Assembly (NCBI RefSeq): GCF_001605895.1
Contig: NZ_LUAW01000001.1
Location: forward strand, 1 to 64,000
Length of the DNA: 64,000 nucleotides
Origin: Acinetobacter pragensis
Lineage (GTDB): Bacteria > Pseudomonadota > Gammaproteobacteria > Pseudomonadales > Moraxellaceae
Direction: 5' to 3'
Notes under the pieces: model-generated
What the model was told of the DNA's origin: nothing
What the model saw: only the letters and a program-made list of their open reading frames with translations
Databases searched by the model: none
Program-made: the position numbers and the translations under genes
Shown here: positions 8,310-17,523 of the stretch, one piece after another
Layout: the number at the start of each line of letters is the position of its first letter
Position numbering within the stretch: position 1 is the first letter of the stretch

Positions 8310-8984
8310 TCACATTTTTTGCAGGAAAAAGATAAATGACGGCAGCCAAATGGCTGTGAAGACGGCATTCACCGCCATGCCAAAGGCAGCGTAGCGTCCT
8401 GCAATACTGCCGCGCTGCCATGCCTGAGCGGTGCCAATAGCATGCGCAGCCAGCCCTAAGGCTAAGCCGGATGCCCGTTCATCATTGATGTGGCGCAGGA
8501 TTAATGGTGAGAAAGCGGCGCCAATCACACCGGACAGGATCACAATTAAGATGACCAAAGGCACCGGCGAATGCAGCAGCGTCGCTATATTGATGGCGAT
8601 AGGGGTGGTGACGGCTCTGGTTGCGAAGGCCATAATGGTCGGATCGGAGAGGTGAAGCAGGTATGCCAGCCCCATTGGTAAAGCCACAGCGCTGATGCTG
8701 GCAAAGACTAAAATACCGCCCACCGCTTTTAAGGGCAAATCATCATAGCGCATTGCCGCTAAGGGAATAGCTAAGGCCACAGTGACATAACCCAGTAAAT
8801 TGTTGAATAGCGGGTTCACTTGCGCCATATAGCTTTCATAAGGAATGCCGAACAGATACAGCATGCCGATCACAAAAAACATGCCGATGACAATGATCGG
8901 GATTTGCGGCAATTTTTTATTGATTGGCTTTGCCACAAGATAGGCGATCAGCGTGATGAAGAATCCGGAAAATATTGCAAGCAT
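8310..8984 (-). CDS. LrgB/CidB-family membrane protein
   Basis: 224 residues from the ATG at 8984, which has GGAG eight bases upstream; the longer frame to 9062 runs into the preceding gene and is rejected. The polypeptide is almost entirely hydrophobic segments (about six) and contains the LrgB-type stretch KSVTTPIAI-like (here RAVTTPIAINIA) plus AAHAIGTAQAW. LrgB/CidB proteins pair with LrgA/CidA, the holin-like membrane proteins that influence autolysis or, in some bacteria, carboxylate transport. The stop of the partner gene is only 11 bases upstream. Confidence 0.88.
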   Translation of the reverse strand: MLAIFSGFFITLIAYLVAKPINKKLPQIPIIVIGMFFVIGMLYLFGIPYESYMAQVNPLFNNLLGYVTVALAIPLAAMRYDDLPLKAVGGILVFASISAVALPMGLAYLLHLSDPTIMAFATRAVTTPIAINIATLLHSPVPLVILIVILSGVIGAAFSPLILRHINDERASGLALGLAAHAIGTAQAWQRGSIAGRYAAFGMAVNAVFTAIWLPSFIFFLQKM

Positions 8985-8994
8985 GTTGATTCTC

Positions 8995-9366
8995 CTACAG
9001 CCACTTCTTGGACATTTTTGCGTAAACCCAGAGCGGGATGAGGGTGCTGATGAACAGGACAACTAAGAACATCGGAATTTCATCGCCCAAATGCATCAGC
9101 ATCAGCAGAGAACCGGCGCTGATCGGTAAAAATGCAAAAGCGCTTTCTTTCATGATTTTGTTGTTGGTATCGACTAAGCGCGCTGGAATTTTTTTGAATT
9201 TTCTCCAAAGTGAAAGCACGATCAGCAGGCTGATGAGTCCTGCTAGATTGCCCAGTTCCGGATGGCTGAATTGCTTCATGACCCAGACGGCACCTTCACG
9301 GAAGATAATAATTAAGGCGATTGTGCCTATCCATGCTTTCCAGTCGACGCGCTTGATCCAGTCCAT
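8995..9366 (-). CDS. LrgA/CidA-family holin-like protein
   Basis: 123 residues, four hydrophobic segments. The features match CidA/LrgA proteins: FREGAVWVMKQF in place of the first helix end, PELGNLAGLISLLIVLSLW, and ESAFAFLPISAGSLLMLMHLG. It is the upstream member of a two-gene unit with the LrgB-like protein. A regulator is not adjacent: hflX is the next gene, on the same strand. Whether it affects lysis or transport cannot be read from sequence. Confidence 0.85.
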   Translation of the reverse strand: MDWIKRVDWKAWIGTIALIIIFREGAVWVMKQFSHPELGNLAGLISLLIVLSLWRKFKKIPARLVDTNNKIMKESAFAFLPISAGSLLMLMHLGDEIPMFLVVLFISTLIPLWVYAKMSKKWL

Positions 9367-9410
9367 TTTTGATCTTTCATTAAAATTTTACTAATCACGT
9401 TTTAACCGAT

Positions 9411-10739
9411 TTAGTCCTTGATTTCAAATTCTTCAAGCGGTTTTTGAAATAGACTGGCGCGTTCACCTAAAATTTCCGCCATAGGCAAGTGCGCTTGTTT
9501 GATCAGCTGTTCCAGTTTATGCGGCGCCATAATCACATGCAGATGCAGGTTGCCTTGATCATCATAATTTTCAGATTGAATCACATTCAACTCGTACAGC
9601 TGGTTGCGCAGCTTGCCATATGCCGGTTTTAAATTCAGATCAAAACTTTGAATATTGCCCATCAACAGTTCATGCACGGCCTGCTTAAGCAGGTCTAAGC
9701 CTTGCTGTGTATGGGCAGAAACATAGACGCGGTCGGGCTGGTGCGGGGCTTTATAAATAATTTTGGCCTGTTCGCCACTGACATCAATTTTATTGTATAC
9801 CCGCAATACCGGTACATCGGCGCCAATTTCTTTGAGCACTTTCTCTACGGCTTCAATCTGCTCCAGCATATCCGGGCTGCTGGAATCAATTACATGCAGC
9901 AGCAAGGTCGCTTCCACAGTTTCTTCCAGCGTCGCTTTAAATGACTCAACCAGTGAATGCGATAAGTTGCGGACAAAGCCGACGGTATCTGCGAGCACCA
10001 AATTGCCGATGCCGTCCCAGTTTAAGCGGCGTAAGGTTGGGTCAAGCGTGGCAAACAGTTGGTCGGCGGCGTAAACATTGCTGTCTGCAAGCATGTTGAA
10101 TAGCGTTGACTTGCCTGCATTGGTATAGCCGACTAAAGACACTGTTGGAACAGCGGCTTTTTGGCGGGCCAAACGGCCTTGCATACGGGTTTGTTTAACT
10201 TTTTCAATTTTAGCGTTCAGCTGCCCCATGCGGATCCGCAATAGGCGGCGGTCAGTTTCCAGCACAGTTTCACCCGGGCCGCGCAAGCCGATGCCGCCTT
10301 TTTGGCTGTCCATATCACCGCGGCTGCGGATTAGCCGGGATGACAGATGTTGCAGCTGCGCCAGTTCAACTTGCAGCTTGCCTTCGTAAGTGCGCGCGCG
10401 CTGGGCAAAAATATCAAGAATCAGTTCGGTGCGGTCAACCACACGGCAATGGATAATTTTTTCTAAATTACGCGCCTGAGCTGGGGTCAGCGCATGGTCA
10501 AAAATTACCAAATCTACTTCGCACTGTTCTGCCAGCGCTGCAATTTCTTCAGCTTTGCCAGAACCGATAAACAGCTTGGCATCCGGCTTGATGCGCTGTG
10601 CATGAATATGTTCTAAAATTTCAGCGCCTGCAGATTGCGCCAGCAAATGAAATTCTTCGGCATCTAAATCTTCCAGCATTTGTACTGAAACACTGACTAA
10701 GATGACCCGTTCATGGCTGTGCTGCTTTAAATGATCCAA
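9411..10739 (-). CDS. hflX: Ribosome-associated GTPase HflX
   Basis: 442 residues. HflX splits stalled or hibernating ribosomes during stress. The N-terminal HflX domain includes KLFIGSGKAEEIA and DHALTPAQARNLEK. A linker helix carries QLQHLSSRLIRSRGDMDSQ and the GGIGLRGPGE motif at about 148-157. The TRAFAC GTPase core has the P loop GYTNAGKST at 204-212, DTVGFVRNLSHSLVESF, and NKID near 317. Unlike in E. coli there is no hfq immediately upstream. Confidence 0.97.
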   Translation of the reverse strand: MDHLKQHSHERVILVSVSVQMLEDLDAEEFHLLAQSAGAEILEHIHAQRIKPDAKLFIGSGKAEEIAALAEQCEVDLVIFDHALTPAQARNLEKIIHCRVVDRTELILDIFAQRARTYEGKLQVELAQLQHLSSRLIRSRGDMDSQKGGIGLRGPGETVLETDRRLLRIRMGQLNAKIEKVKQTRMQGRLARQKAAVPTVSLVGYTNAGKSTLFNMLADSNVYAADQLFATLDPTLRRLNWDGIGNLVLADTVGFVRNLSHSLVESFKATLEETVEATLLLHVIDSSSPDMLEQIEAVEKVLKEIGADVPVLRVYNKIDVSGEQAKIIYKAPHQPDRVYVSAHTQQGLDLLKQAVHELLMGNIQSFDLNLKPAYGKLRNQLYELNVIQSENYDDQGNLHLHVIMAPHKLEQLIKQAHLPMAEILGERASLFQKPLEEFEIKD

Positions 10740-10806
10740 TCTGCAAAAACTCCTGCTTAAAACGCTATTCTAGGCGAAAATCAGCCGGAGCGGTGTATCG
10801 CATCAT

Positions 10807-10947
10807 TTAAATTGTGCTGTAGAAAGCATGCGCAAACAGCACCATCAATCCGCAATATAAAATGGATGAGCCGGCGATGAACTTTAGAGCGGTCCAATAA
10901 GGCATCTGCATTTCATTGCTGTTCTGATTGTTCATGGATTTATTCAT
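10807..10947 (-). CDS. Small single-pass membrane protein
   Basis: A 46-codon frame begins at ATG 10947 (or ATG 10935, 42 codons). It encodes a polar start rich in Asn, Ser and Met, then MPYWTALKFIAGSSILYCGL and a further hydrophobic stretch ending FYSTI. The composition (one membrane helix preceded by a Lys, aromatic residues at the boundary) looks like a real small inner-membrane protein. There is no clear ribosome binding site for either start. It lies between hflX and the divergent acyltransferase gene. Family unknown. Confidence 0.5.
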   Translation of the reverse strand: MNKSMNNQNSNEMQMPYWTALKFIAGSSILYCGLMVLFAHAFYSTI

Positions 10948-11116
10948 CTGTATATTCGATAGAAATATTATTATTGATTTTTATATTCGATGAAAATGGG
11001 AAATGATAATCGTCAGCTTCGGTTTTTATGATCAATGCAAAGTCATGCGCTTCAGTATAGTATGTTAAAAAAACTGTGATTAAAAATTTAGCCGTTTTGT
11101 GACTAGTGATAACTGT

Positions 11117-11932
11117 ATGAATCAATCCGCTGCACCGACATCTTCAAATTTAAAAGGTTTTGCCCGTTTTTCTCTGTATGTGCGCAAGGTCATTGCATCT
11201 ATTGGCGCGGTCATCGAAGGCTTTTATCTGGTGTATTACTACCAGCTGTATAAAAACCCGAATAATCCAGAAAATACCCGCTATGTGCAGTATTTTTGCC
11301 GAAAACTGTGCAAAGTCTTCAACATTGAAGTGCAAGTGCATGGCGAGATTCCCCGTCATCCCGCATTATGGGTCAGTAATCATATTTCTTGGCTGGATGT
11401 AGCTGTGCTGGGCTCAGGCGCGCGGGTGTTTTTTTTAGCCAAAGCAGAAATTGAAACATGGCCTTTGCTGGGCAAACTGGCAAAAGGCGGCGGAACTTTA
11501 TTTATTAAGCGCGGTTCAGGGGATTCAGTCAAAATCCGTGAGCAAATAACTGACTTTTTAAAGCAGGACAGTCCGGTCCTATTTTTTCCTGAAGCGACCA
11601 CCTCGGACGGCACACGGATTAAAAAAGTTCATGGACGCCTGCTGGGCGCGGCTATTGAAGCGCAGCGGCCGGTACAAATCTGCCTGATCTGCTATGTGAA
11701 TCAGCAGGGCGAGCTGGACATGGTAGCGCCGTTTATTGGCGAAATTACTTTTGCCAAGCATGTGCAGAATGTGCTGGAAATGCCAAAAGTAACTGCGCAT
11801 CTGATGGCGCTGCCTGCAATTGAGACTGCAGGGCATACGGTAGACAGCTTGACGCAGGAAGTGCAGTCAAAAATGACTGAAGGGCTGGTTCAGTTGCAGA
11901 AGAAGGCATTATCCAATTCATCCGCAGACTAA
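11117..11932 (+). CDS. 1-acyl-sn-glycerol-3-phosphate acyltransferase-like protein (PlsC family)
   Basis: 271 residues from the ATG at 11117; a GTG at 11099 would add six residues. A membrane segment near the N terminus (about 28-46) precedes the acyltransferase core: block I NHISWLD (the His and Asp of HX4D), block II FIKRGSGDS, block III FPEATTSDGTRIKK. It should transfer an acyl chain to lysophosphatidate or a related lysolipid at the inner membrane. The usual housekeeping PlsC cannot be told apart from a lysophospholipid acyltransferase paralogue here. It is divergent from the small membrane gene. Confidence 0.88.
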   Translation: MNQSAAPTSSNLKGFARFSLYVRKVIASIGAVIEGFYLVYYYQLYKNPNNPENTRYVQYFCRKLCKVFNIEVQVHGEIPRHPALWVSNHISWLDVAVLGSGARVFFLAKAEIETWPLLGKLAKGGGTLFIKRGSGDSVKIREQITDFLKQDSPVLFFPEATTSDGTRIKKVHGRLLGAAIEAQRPVQICLICYVNQQGELDMVAPFIGEITFAKHVQNVLEMPKVTAHLMALPAIETAGHTVDSLTQEVQSKMTEGLVQLQKKALSNSSAD

Positions 11933-11977
11933 GCTTTAGCCAAGCATTGACGCGCTTGGCGAATTCAGCGCTTTATT

Positions 11978-13612
11978 TTACATAAAGCCTTCAGCGGGAA
12001 ACCATGAGATGATTTTGATACCGGCGCGCTGCCACCATTTCATTTTAGGCTCTTTGTAGTAAGTTCGGGTCTGTCCATTTTCCAGTTTAATTTTCCAGTT
12101 AATGCGCTGATTTGCGCCTAAAACCAGCTTATAGGCATATTTGCTGAGATTTTCATCCATGGTGGTGTGTACGGCCCGCGCTAAAGAGGGGCTGTTCAGC
12201 AGTACGCCAATTTCGGTATTTAAATAGGCGGAACGCGGATCAAAATTGAAGGAACCGATAAAGACTTGTTTTTCATCCAGCGCCATGAGTTTTGCATGCA
12301 GGCTGGAACGGCTGAGTCCGGTTATGCTGACTTTGGCTTTGCTGGCCAGTTCATCTGTATTGATATTTAAATTTTCAGCATTTGGATTGGCCAAAAACTC
12401 ATACAGCTGCACATCATTTTCCAATAAATCCTGCCGGTATTTTTGATAAAACGCATGCACCAGCGGCACATCATTGGCCTTATAGGAATTGGTCAAGACC
12501 CGAACCTGCACGCCACTGCTGCTTAAATCCTGCAGTCGTTTCGCGCCGTGTTTTTCCGGAACAAAATAAGCCGATACAATATCAACACTTTGTTCCGGCT
12601 TGCTTAAATGGTTCAGCAGCTGAAAATTAAGATGTTCTTCTTTTTTTGCTTTGGCTTTAATTTTACTTGGCGAGTCTTTGACAACTTCCGCTTTTACCCA
12701 GTCAAATTGAATTTGATTGTTCAGCCATTTGTCAAAAGAATGGGAACGGTTGGCCAAATCGAGATAGTTCTGTACGGAAATTTCTTGGTTGAATTCATCC
12801 AGCTGCTGTTTCAGCCCTTCAAAACGCAGGGTGTAGTGGCGCGGATTGACCAGCTGCTTAACCGGGAAGGCATAGTCATCATTCCAGTATTCATCAAAAG
12901 AATGAATGATTTCATCGGAAGCGGAGCCGACCAGCATGACATCGACATCTGAAAATTGATAATTGTCGCTGAAGTTATAATATTGATTGCTCATATTGCG
13001 CCCGCCAATCAGCGCAATCTGATTGTCGGCAATAAAGCTTTTATTGTGCATGCGGCGGTTGATGCGCTTGAGGTTCAGCAGCATGTCCATGGCGCGGTAA
13101 TGCCTGAACCGGTAAGGGTTGTAAAGCTTGACTTCAATATTGGCATGCTGATCCAGCGCCAGATAAATGCCTTCCATTTTTTTTGAATTATTGTCATCAA
13201 TCAGCAGGCGGACTTTTACCCCCCGGTCCGCAGCCTGAATAATGGAATGCAGCGCCATGGAACCGATTTTGTCATTGTCCCAAATGTAATACTGCAAATC
13301 TAAAGATTTTTCTGCCTTATTGATGAGTTGCATACGGGCTGCCAGCGCTTCCAGCGGATCATACAGCACGTGGTAACCGGTCAAGCCTGGGTTTGCATTG
13401 CGCAACGGCAAAACAATTTTTGCCAATTGCGTTTCTTCAGTCGGCGTACTGAACGCATATTCCATAGGCTGTTCTGTTTGCTTGGGCAGCGTAGAGCAGG
13501 CTGGGAGTCCCAAAATCACACTGCAGCTCAGCGCAATAACTGCCGGTTTAAAAAAAATCAGCGGTTTTGCAGCGCCAGCAATTTCATTGGCGTTATGGGG
13601 GGGATTTGTCAT
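11978..13612 (-). CDS. Phospholipase D-family lipoprotein, cardiolipin synthase-like
   Basis: 544 residues. A signal with lipobox LPAC (Cys39) implies a lipoprotein. Two HKD motifs are present: HNKSFIADNQIALIGGRN with H189, and HAKLMALDEKQVFIGSFNFD with H439. Two complete motifs in one chain is the arrangement of cardiolipin synthases and related periplasmic PLD enzymes of the YmdC/ClsC type. The end is basic and aromatic (KWWQRAGIKIISWF), suggesting membrane contact. It is transcribed toward the acyltransferase gene, so the two phospholipid genes are convergent. Confidence 0.88.
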   Translation of the reverse strand: MTNPPHNANEIAGAAKPLIFFKPAVIALSCSVILGLPACSTLPKQTEQPMEYAFSTPTEETQLAKIVLPLRNANPGLTGYHVLYDPLEALAARMQLINKAEKSLDLQYYIWDNDKIGSMALHSIIQAADRGVKVRLLIDDNNSKKMEGIYLALDQHANIEVKLYNPYRFRHYRAMDMLLNLKRINRRMHNKSFIADNQIALIGGRNMSNQYYNFSDNYQFSDVDVMLVGSASDEIIHSFDEYWNDDYAFPVKQLVNPRHYTLRFEGLKQQLDEFNQEISVQNYLDLANRSHSFDKWLNNQIQFDWVKAEVVKDSPSKIKAKAKKEEHLNFQLLNHLSKPEQSVDIVSAYFVPEKHGAKRLQDLSSSGVQVRVLTNSYKANDVPLVHAFYQKYRQDLLENDVQLYEFLANPNAENLNINTDELASKAKVSITGLSRSSLHAKLMALDEKQVFIGSFNFDPRSAYLNTEIGVLLNSPSLARAVHTTMDENLSKYAYKLVLGANQRINWKIKLENGQTRTYYKEPKMKWWQRAGIKIISWFPAEGFM

Positions 13613-13643
13613 GCGGGCAGAAAATCAAAAAATTAGAATTGAG

Positions 13644-13649
13644 TATAAT
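13644..13649 (+). promoter_or_regulatory. Candidate -10 element for the metallophosphoesterase gene
   Basis: A perfect TATAAT about 65 bases upstream of the ATG at 13716. No good -35 hexamer is visible at 16-18 bases, so the call is weak. Confidence 0.35.
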
Positions 13650-13715
13650 TGCCAGCTATGAAAAGATAAATATGAGGCCGGTGAATTCCGACTGATCAAT
13701 TTGTTGAGTATTCGT

Positions 13716-14726
13716 ATGTGGGATCAAAATTCCGTTGTGATTTATTTTTATATTGGCATGGGACTGCTGGCGCTTTGGGGGATTTCTCAGGCTTGGCTAA
13801 GCCAATCGCGCACGGAAACCATCCATCCTTTTAAAGCTTTTGTGCATTTGCTGGCATTCTATTTGTCTTATTTGCTCATTCCGCTGTTTTTTTTCAGTAT
13901 TTATGCCGGCTGGAGCGGGTACTATTTTCCGCATGAAGCGATTTTCGTATTTTTGGTCAGTGGCATATTCTGCTATGCGCGCTTTATTGAACCGCATTTC
14001 ATTCAGCTGAAAACGACGCGCTATCAGCTGAATGACGATAAAAAGTTGCTGAAGCCCGTAAAAATCGCTTTGGTTGCCGATTTGCATATCGGGCTTTTTT
14101 CGGGACATGAGCGTCAGTTAAAGCTGATTGTCAAAAAACTGAATAAGGCCCAGCCGGATTTAGTGGTGGTGGCAGGGGATTGGACGTATGAACCTGAAAA
14201 TAAATTGGCGGAAGAGCTGGCGGTTTTAAAAGAGATTCAGGCGCCCGTATATTCGGTCAACGGCAATCACGATGAGCAGTACCCTGGACCGCCTATTCAA
14301 ACGCTGCTGCGGCATGCGCTGCAGAGCAATAATGTGATGGATATTGAAGGGCAGGTAGTCGAATTCAATGAATTCAGACTGATTGGCATTGGCGATTTAT
14401 GGGCAGGCAAGGCGGATATGCGCTTTATGCCGGAATTGCCGCAGGATAAGCCCTGGATTATTTTATCGCATAACCCAGATACCGTAGACATGGTGCCGGT
14501 ATTGCCGAGCCGGCCGTTAATGCTGTCAGGACATACGCATGGCGGGCAGGTTGAATTGCCGTGGCTGACGGATTATGTGATGAAAAAAGTCTCCATTTTA
14601 GGCCATAAAAAAGGCCTGTATCAGCATGAACATGCCGATGTCTTTGTGACGGTCGGCACGGGCATGGTGGGCGTGCCTTTCCGCTTTAGGGTGCCGCCGA
14701 CAATTGATATTATTGAATTAATTTGA
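13716..14726 (+). CDS. Membrane-anchored metallophosphoesterase
   Basis: 336 residues from ATG 13716 (a TTG at 13701 is less likely). Three hydrophobic segments fill the first ~95 residues. The catalytic domain then shows calcineurin-like motifs: VADLHIGLFSGH, VVAGDWTYE, VNGNHDEQYPG and LSGHTHGGQVELPW. This matches YaeI/YkuE-type membrane phosphodiesterases, some of which act on UDP-lipid intermediates or phospholipids. Substrate here is unknown. It lies divergent from the phospholipase D lipoprotein, sharing the upstream region. Confidence 0.9.
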   Translation: MWDQNSVVIYFYIGMGLLALWGISQAWLSQSRTETIHPFKAFVHLLAFYLSYLLIPLFFFSIYAGWSGYYFPHEAIFVFLVSGIFCYARFIEPHFIQLKTTRYQLNDDKKLLKPVKIALVADLHIGLFSGHERQLKLIVKKLNKAQPDLVVVAGDWTYEPENKLAEELAVLKEIQAPVYSVNGNHDEQYPGPPIQTLLRHALQSNNVMDIEGQVVEFNEFRLIGIGDLWAGKADMRFMPELPQDKPWIILSHNPDTVDMVPVLPSRPLMLSGHTHGGQVELPWLTDYVMKKVSILGHKKGLYQHEHADVFVTVGTGMVGVPFRFRVPPTIDIIELI

Positions 14727-14889
14727 TTTTATTGCTTGTTTTGCAGACTTATTTCACATTATATTAAAGTGGTTAAACGCAAAGTTTAAATGAAGCGGCG
14801 GCGTCATATTTTTACAGGGTGTGAACATCTGCTGCTTCTAAACATCAGGCTTTGACACAAAGCATTGTGAAGAATAAGAGTAGAACAAT

Positions 14890-15237
14890 ATGTCAGAATT
14901 TCATAAGGAAGTTGGAACGTTATTCGGGCTCTCTGAGCAGCAGGCTGCACAGCTGGAGCAGGGGTTAAATCAGCTGGCGCAAGACTTTTCTGCAGCTGCT
15001 CAAGTCGATGATCAGGCTTTTTCTGCTGATTTTTATCAAAAATTTAAAAAGCTGGCCTTGCAAAATGGCCTGCTTGACAGTGATTTAGAATCTTTGGTCG
15101 GTGTTCTGTATTTCACCGAAGATCATCAGCAAGTGACTACATTCATTGTGCCCAGCTATTATAATGCTGGCGGTGATCGTGATGTGTTTTCAGATACTTA
15201 TCAGCTGATGATGGATGACTTAAAGAAAGCGATTTAA
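14890..15237 (+). CDS. Hypothetical acidic protein
   Basis: 115 residues, cytoplasmic, no membrane segment or signal. I do not recognise a family. The N-terminal half is helical and Gln/Glu/Ala-rich (GLSEQQAAQLEQGLNQLAQD). The C-terminal half has a short beta-like stretch (VGVLYFTEDHQQVTTFIVPS) and an acidic end. It stands alone between the metallophosphoesterase and a terminator, with a 160-base upstream gap, so probably has its own promoter. Confidence 0.75.
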   Translation: MSEFHKEVGTLFGLSEQQAAQLEQGLNQLAQDFSAAAQVDDQAFSADFYQKFKKLALQNGLLDSDLESLVGVLYFTEDHQQVTTFIVPSYYNAGGDRDVFSDTYQLMMDDLKKAI

Positions 15238-15269
15238 GCGCGTTTAATAATTTTTGCCCTCAAAGCGAC

Positions 15270-15303
15270 ATAAAAAAGCCGGATTTATATTCCGGCTTTT
15301 TTA
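15270..15303. terminator. Bidirectional terminator
   Basis: A 12-bp stem (AAAAAAGCCGGA / TCCGGCTTTTTT) around a seven-base loop between convergent genes. Confidence 0.9.
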
Positions 15304-15317
15304 TGTGCATGATGATC

Positions 15318-16631
15318 TTAGATTTGATTGTTGACATCATCATTTTTAGTTTCACGGATTGCGAGGAACGCAAGCAATGAAAGAATTGACGCAGCTGTCA
15401 GGTAGTAGCCTACAGCATATAAGCCATAGGTTGTCGCCAGTTTAGTGGCGATTAACGGCGCAAAAGACGCACCGAAAATGCCGGCTAAGTTAAAGGTCAA
15501 TGCAGAGCCTGTATAGCGTACAGATGTCGGGAAGATTTCAGACAGTACAGTCCCGATCGGGCCGTAGGTTAAGCCCATGATTGCCAATCCGGTACATAAG
15601 AACAGGAACACCACAAGGGTGCTGCCGGATTCAAGCATTGAAGAAAATACTAAGCCAAAGAGCGCAGATACAATGCAAACGGCGATGGATGTTGCTTTAC
15701 GGCCAAATTTTTCAGCAAAGATTGCAGAAAGCGGAATAAAGGCGGCAAAACAAAAGGTCGCAATCAATTGCAGTTTCAAGAACTCTTCACGGGTATAGCC
15801 CAGTTTTGAGGTTCCCCATTGCAGTGCAAATACAGTGGTTAAGTAGAACACCACGAATGTACAGATAGCTGCAATGGTGCCAAGAATCAGCATGCCCCAA
15901 TGTTTGGTCATGACTTCTTTAAATGGAACATTCACTTCTTTTTGCTTATTCAGCACTTTTTGGAACGCAGGGGTTTCATGCAGTTTCAAACGGATCCACA
16001 AACCCATAATCACCAGCAGGGCGCTGGAAATAAATGGAATGCGCCAGCCCCACTGCATGAACTCAGCTTCAGACATGAAGTGGCCAAGTGTCAGAAATGA
16101 ACCGGTTGCCAGAATAAAGCCGATAGGCGCGCCCAATTGCGGGAACATGCCGTACCACGCACGTTTGCCTTCAGGTGCATTTTCTGTAGCAAGCAGCACA
16201 GCGCCAGACCATTCACCGCCTAAGCCTAAACCTTGCCCTAAACGGCACAGCGCCAGCAATAATGGCGCGGCAATGCCAATTTGCGCATAAGTCGGCAATA
16301 GGCCGATACATACGGTAGAAACACCCATGGTCAGCAACGCAGCCACCAAGGTCGCTTTACGTCCAATACGGTCGCCTAAATGGCCAAATAATGCAGCGCC
16401 AATCGGGCGGGCAATGAAGGCAATGGCGAAGGTCGCTAAAGACTGAATGGTGGCCGTAGTTGGATCTGTACTGGCAGGAAAGAACAGATGCGGAAAAATA
16501 ATTACGGCAGCAGTGGCGTAAATATAGAAATCGAAGAATTCGATTGTTGTACCTACAAGGCTGGCTGTAAGTACGCGGAATTTTGAGTTGGCCGCCGGCT
16601 CTTGAGCTGCAGCAATATTTGTTGACGCCAT
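15318..16631 (-). CDS. MFS transporter, metabolite:H+ symporter (MHS) family
   Basis: 437 residues with 12 predicted membrane segments. MHS hallmarks are visible: VGTTIEFFDFYIYATAAVII near the start, the GHLGDRIGRKATL loop between helices 2 and 3, and LCRLGQGLGLGGEWSGAVLL in helix 4. The family moves organic acids such as shikimate, alpha-ketoglutarate or proline/betaine with protons. The closest resemblance is to the YhjE/ShiA group. Substrate cannot be assigned and no catabolic operon is adjacent. AAGG precedes the ATG. Confidence 0.9.
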   Translation of the reverse strand: MASTNIAAAQEPAANSKFRVLTASLVGTTIEFFDFYIYATAAVIIFPHLFFPASTDPTTATIQSLATFAIAFIARPIGAALFGHLGDRIGRKATLVAALLTMGVSTVCIGLLPTYAQIGIAAPLLLALCRLGQGLGLGGEWSGAVLLATENAPEGKRAWYGMFPQLGAPIGFILATGSFLTLGHFMSEAEFMQWGWRIPFISSALLVIMGLWIRLKLHETPAFQKVLNKQKEVNVPFKEVMTKHWGMLILGTIAAICTFVVFYLTTVFALQWGTSKLGYTREEFLKLQLIATFCFAAFIPLSAIFAEKFGRKATSIAVCIVSALFGLVFSSMLESGSTLVVFLFLCTGLAIMGLTYGPIGTVLSEIFPTSVRYTGSALTFNLAGIFGASFAPLIATKLATTYGLYAVGYYLTAASILSLLAFLAIRETKNDDVNNQI

Positions 16632-16774
16632 AATAGACCTTACACTTACTAAAAATAAAAAAAACTTAGTTTTAAAAGCGCAATCTTTTTAAAAAAGGCG
16701 TAATTTCTTAAAAAAACAACAGCAATCTTCTCAATTCGACTCGCTCAGGGTCACTGAAATAAAGAATGAGATGA

Positions 16775-17422
16775 TTAAATCACGTAAAGATAGATAGACA
16801 GGAAGTGTGATCCTGCTCCTATCAGTACAAAAATGTGCCAGATAGCGTGCGTATATCTTACTCTTTTTAGTGCATAAAACAATGCGCCAATTGTGTATGA
16901 AAGGCCGCCAATGATCAGGTAGGTTAAAGCTTGAGCACTGAGGAAGCGCTGCATGTCATCAATGACCAGCAGGGCAAGCCATCCCATCACCAAATATGCA
17001 ATTAAAGAAATTTTCTGGAAGGAGTTAATGAATATTAACTTGAATAGTGTTCCAATGATGGCAATAACCCATAAAGCAATCAGCAAGTAATGCGCTTTAG
17101 GGGTTGGAATGGCAATGGCCAAAAAAGGCGTATAGGTTCCCGCAATTAAATAATAGATGGCCGTATGATCGAGCTTTTTATAAAAATAGCGCCGGTCTGC
17201 GGTGACAGACATGTGGTAAAGCGTAGATGCTGAGAATAATAAAATCATGCTCAGCGCATAGACCCAAAGTCCGAACCATTGACCTGCGGGAAGATATGAA
17301 CCTTTAATAATTAGAAAAATGCCTGCAATTACGGCGAGTACCGCACCCGCGCCATGACTGAGAAAATTCATCCGCTCTTCAAACGGATCGTAATCTGGAA
17401 CCAACGGAGCGTTGTTGTTCAT
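16775..17422 (-). CDS. Hemolysin III family membrane protein (PAQR/YqfA-like)
   Basis: 215 residues with seven hydrophobic segments. Hly-III/PAQR metal-site residues are visible: ERMNFLSHGAGAV near the start, LYHMSVTADRRYFYKKLDHTAIYYLIAGTYTPF in the middle, and HAIWHIFVLIGAGSHF at the end, giving the Ser, Asp and His set expected for zinc. Despite the name, the role in bacteria is unclear; E. coli YqfA affects membrane lipid energy state. Single-gene unit. Confidence 0.92.
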   Translation of the reverse strand: MNNNAPLVPDYDPFEERMNFLSHGAGAVLAVIAGIFLIIKGSYLPAGQWFGLWVYALSMILLFSASTLYHMSVTADRRYFYKKLDHTAIYYLIAGTYTPFLAIAIPTPKAHYLLIALWVIAIIGTLFKLIFINSFQKISLIAYLVMGWLALLVIDDMQRFLSAQALTYLIIGGLSYTIGALFYALKRVRYTHAIWHIFVLIGAGSHFLSIYLYVI

Positions 17423-17523
17423 TTAATGGCGCTCAATTAAAAATACAAGTGTATAGTAATTCAATTTTGCTTTTAGCGTAAGAAGATTTAAACTTTAGCT
17501 GCAATTCTACTCAGGTTCTATAT

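Noticed and set aside
8985..9062. N-terminal extension of the LrgB-like protein
   Set aside because: It is out-of-frame reading of the LrgA-like gene end; the ATG at 8984 has a good ribosome site.
10940..11125. 61-residue minus-strand frame near 11000
   Set aside because: Low-complexity composition, no ribosome site and overlap with the promoter region of the acyltransferase gene.
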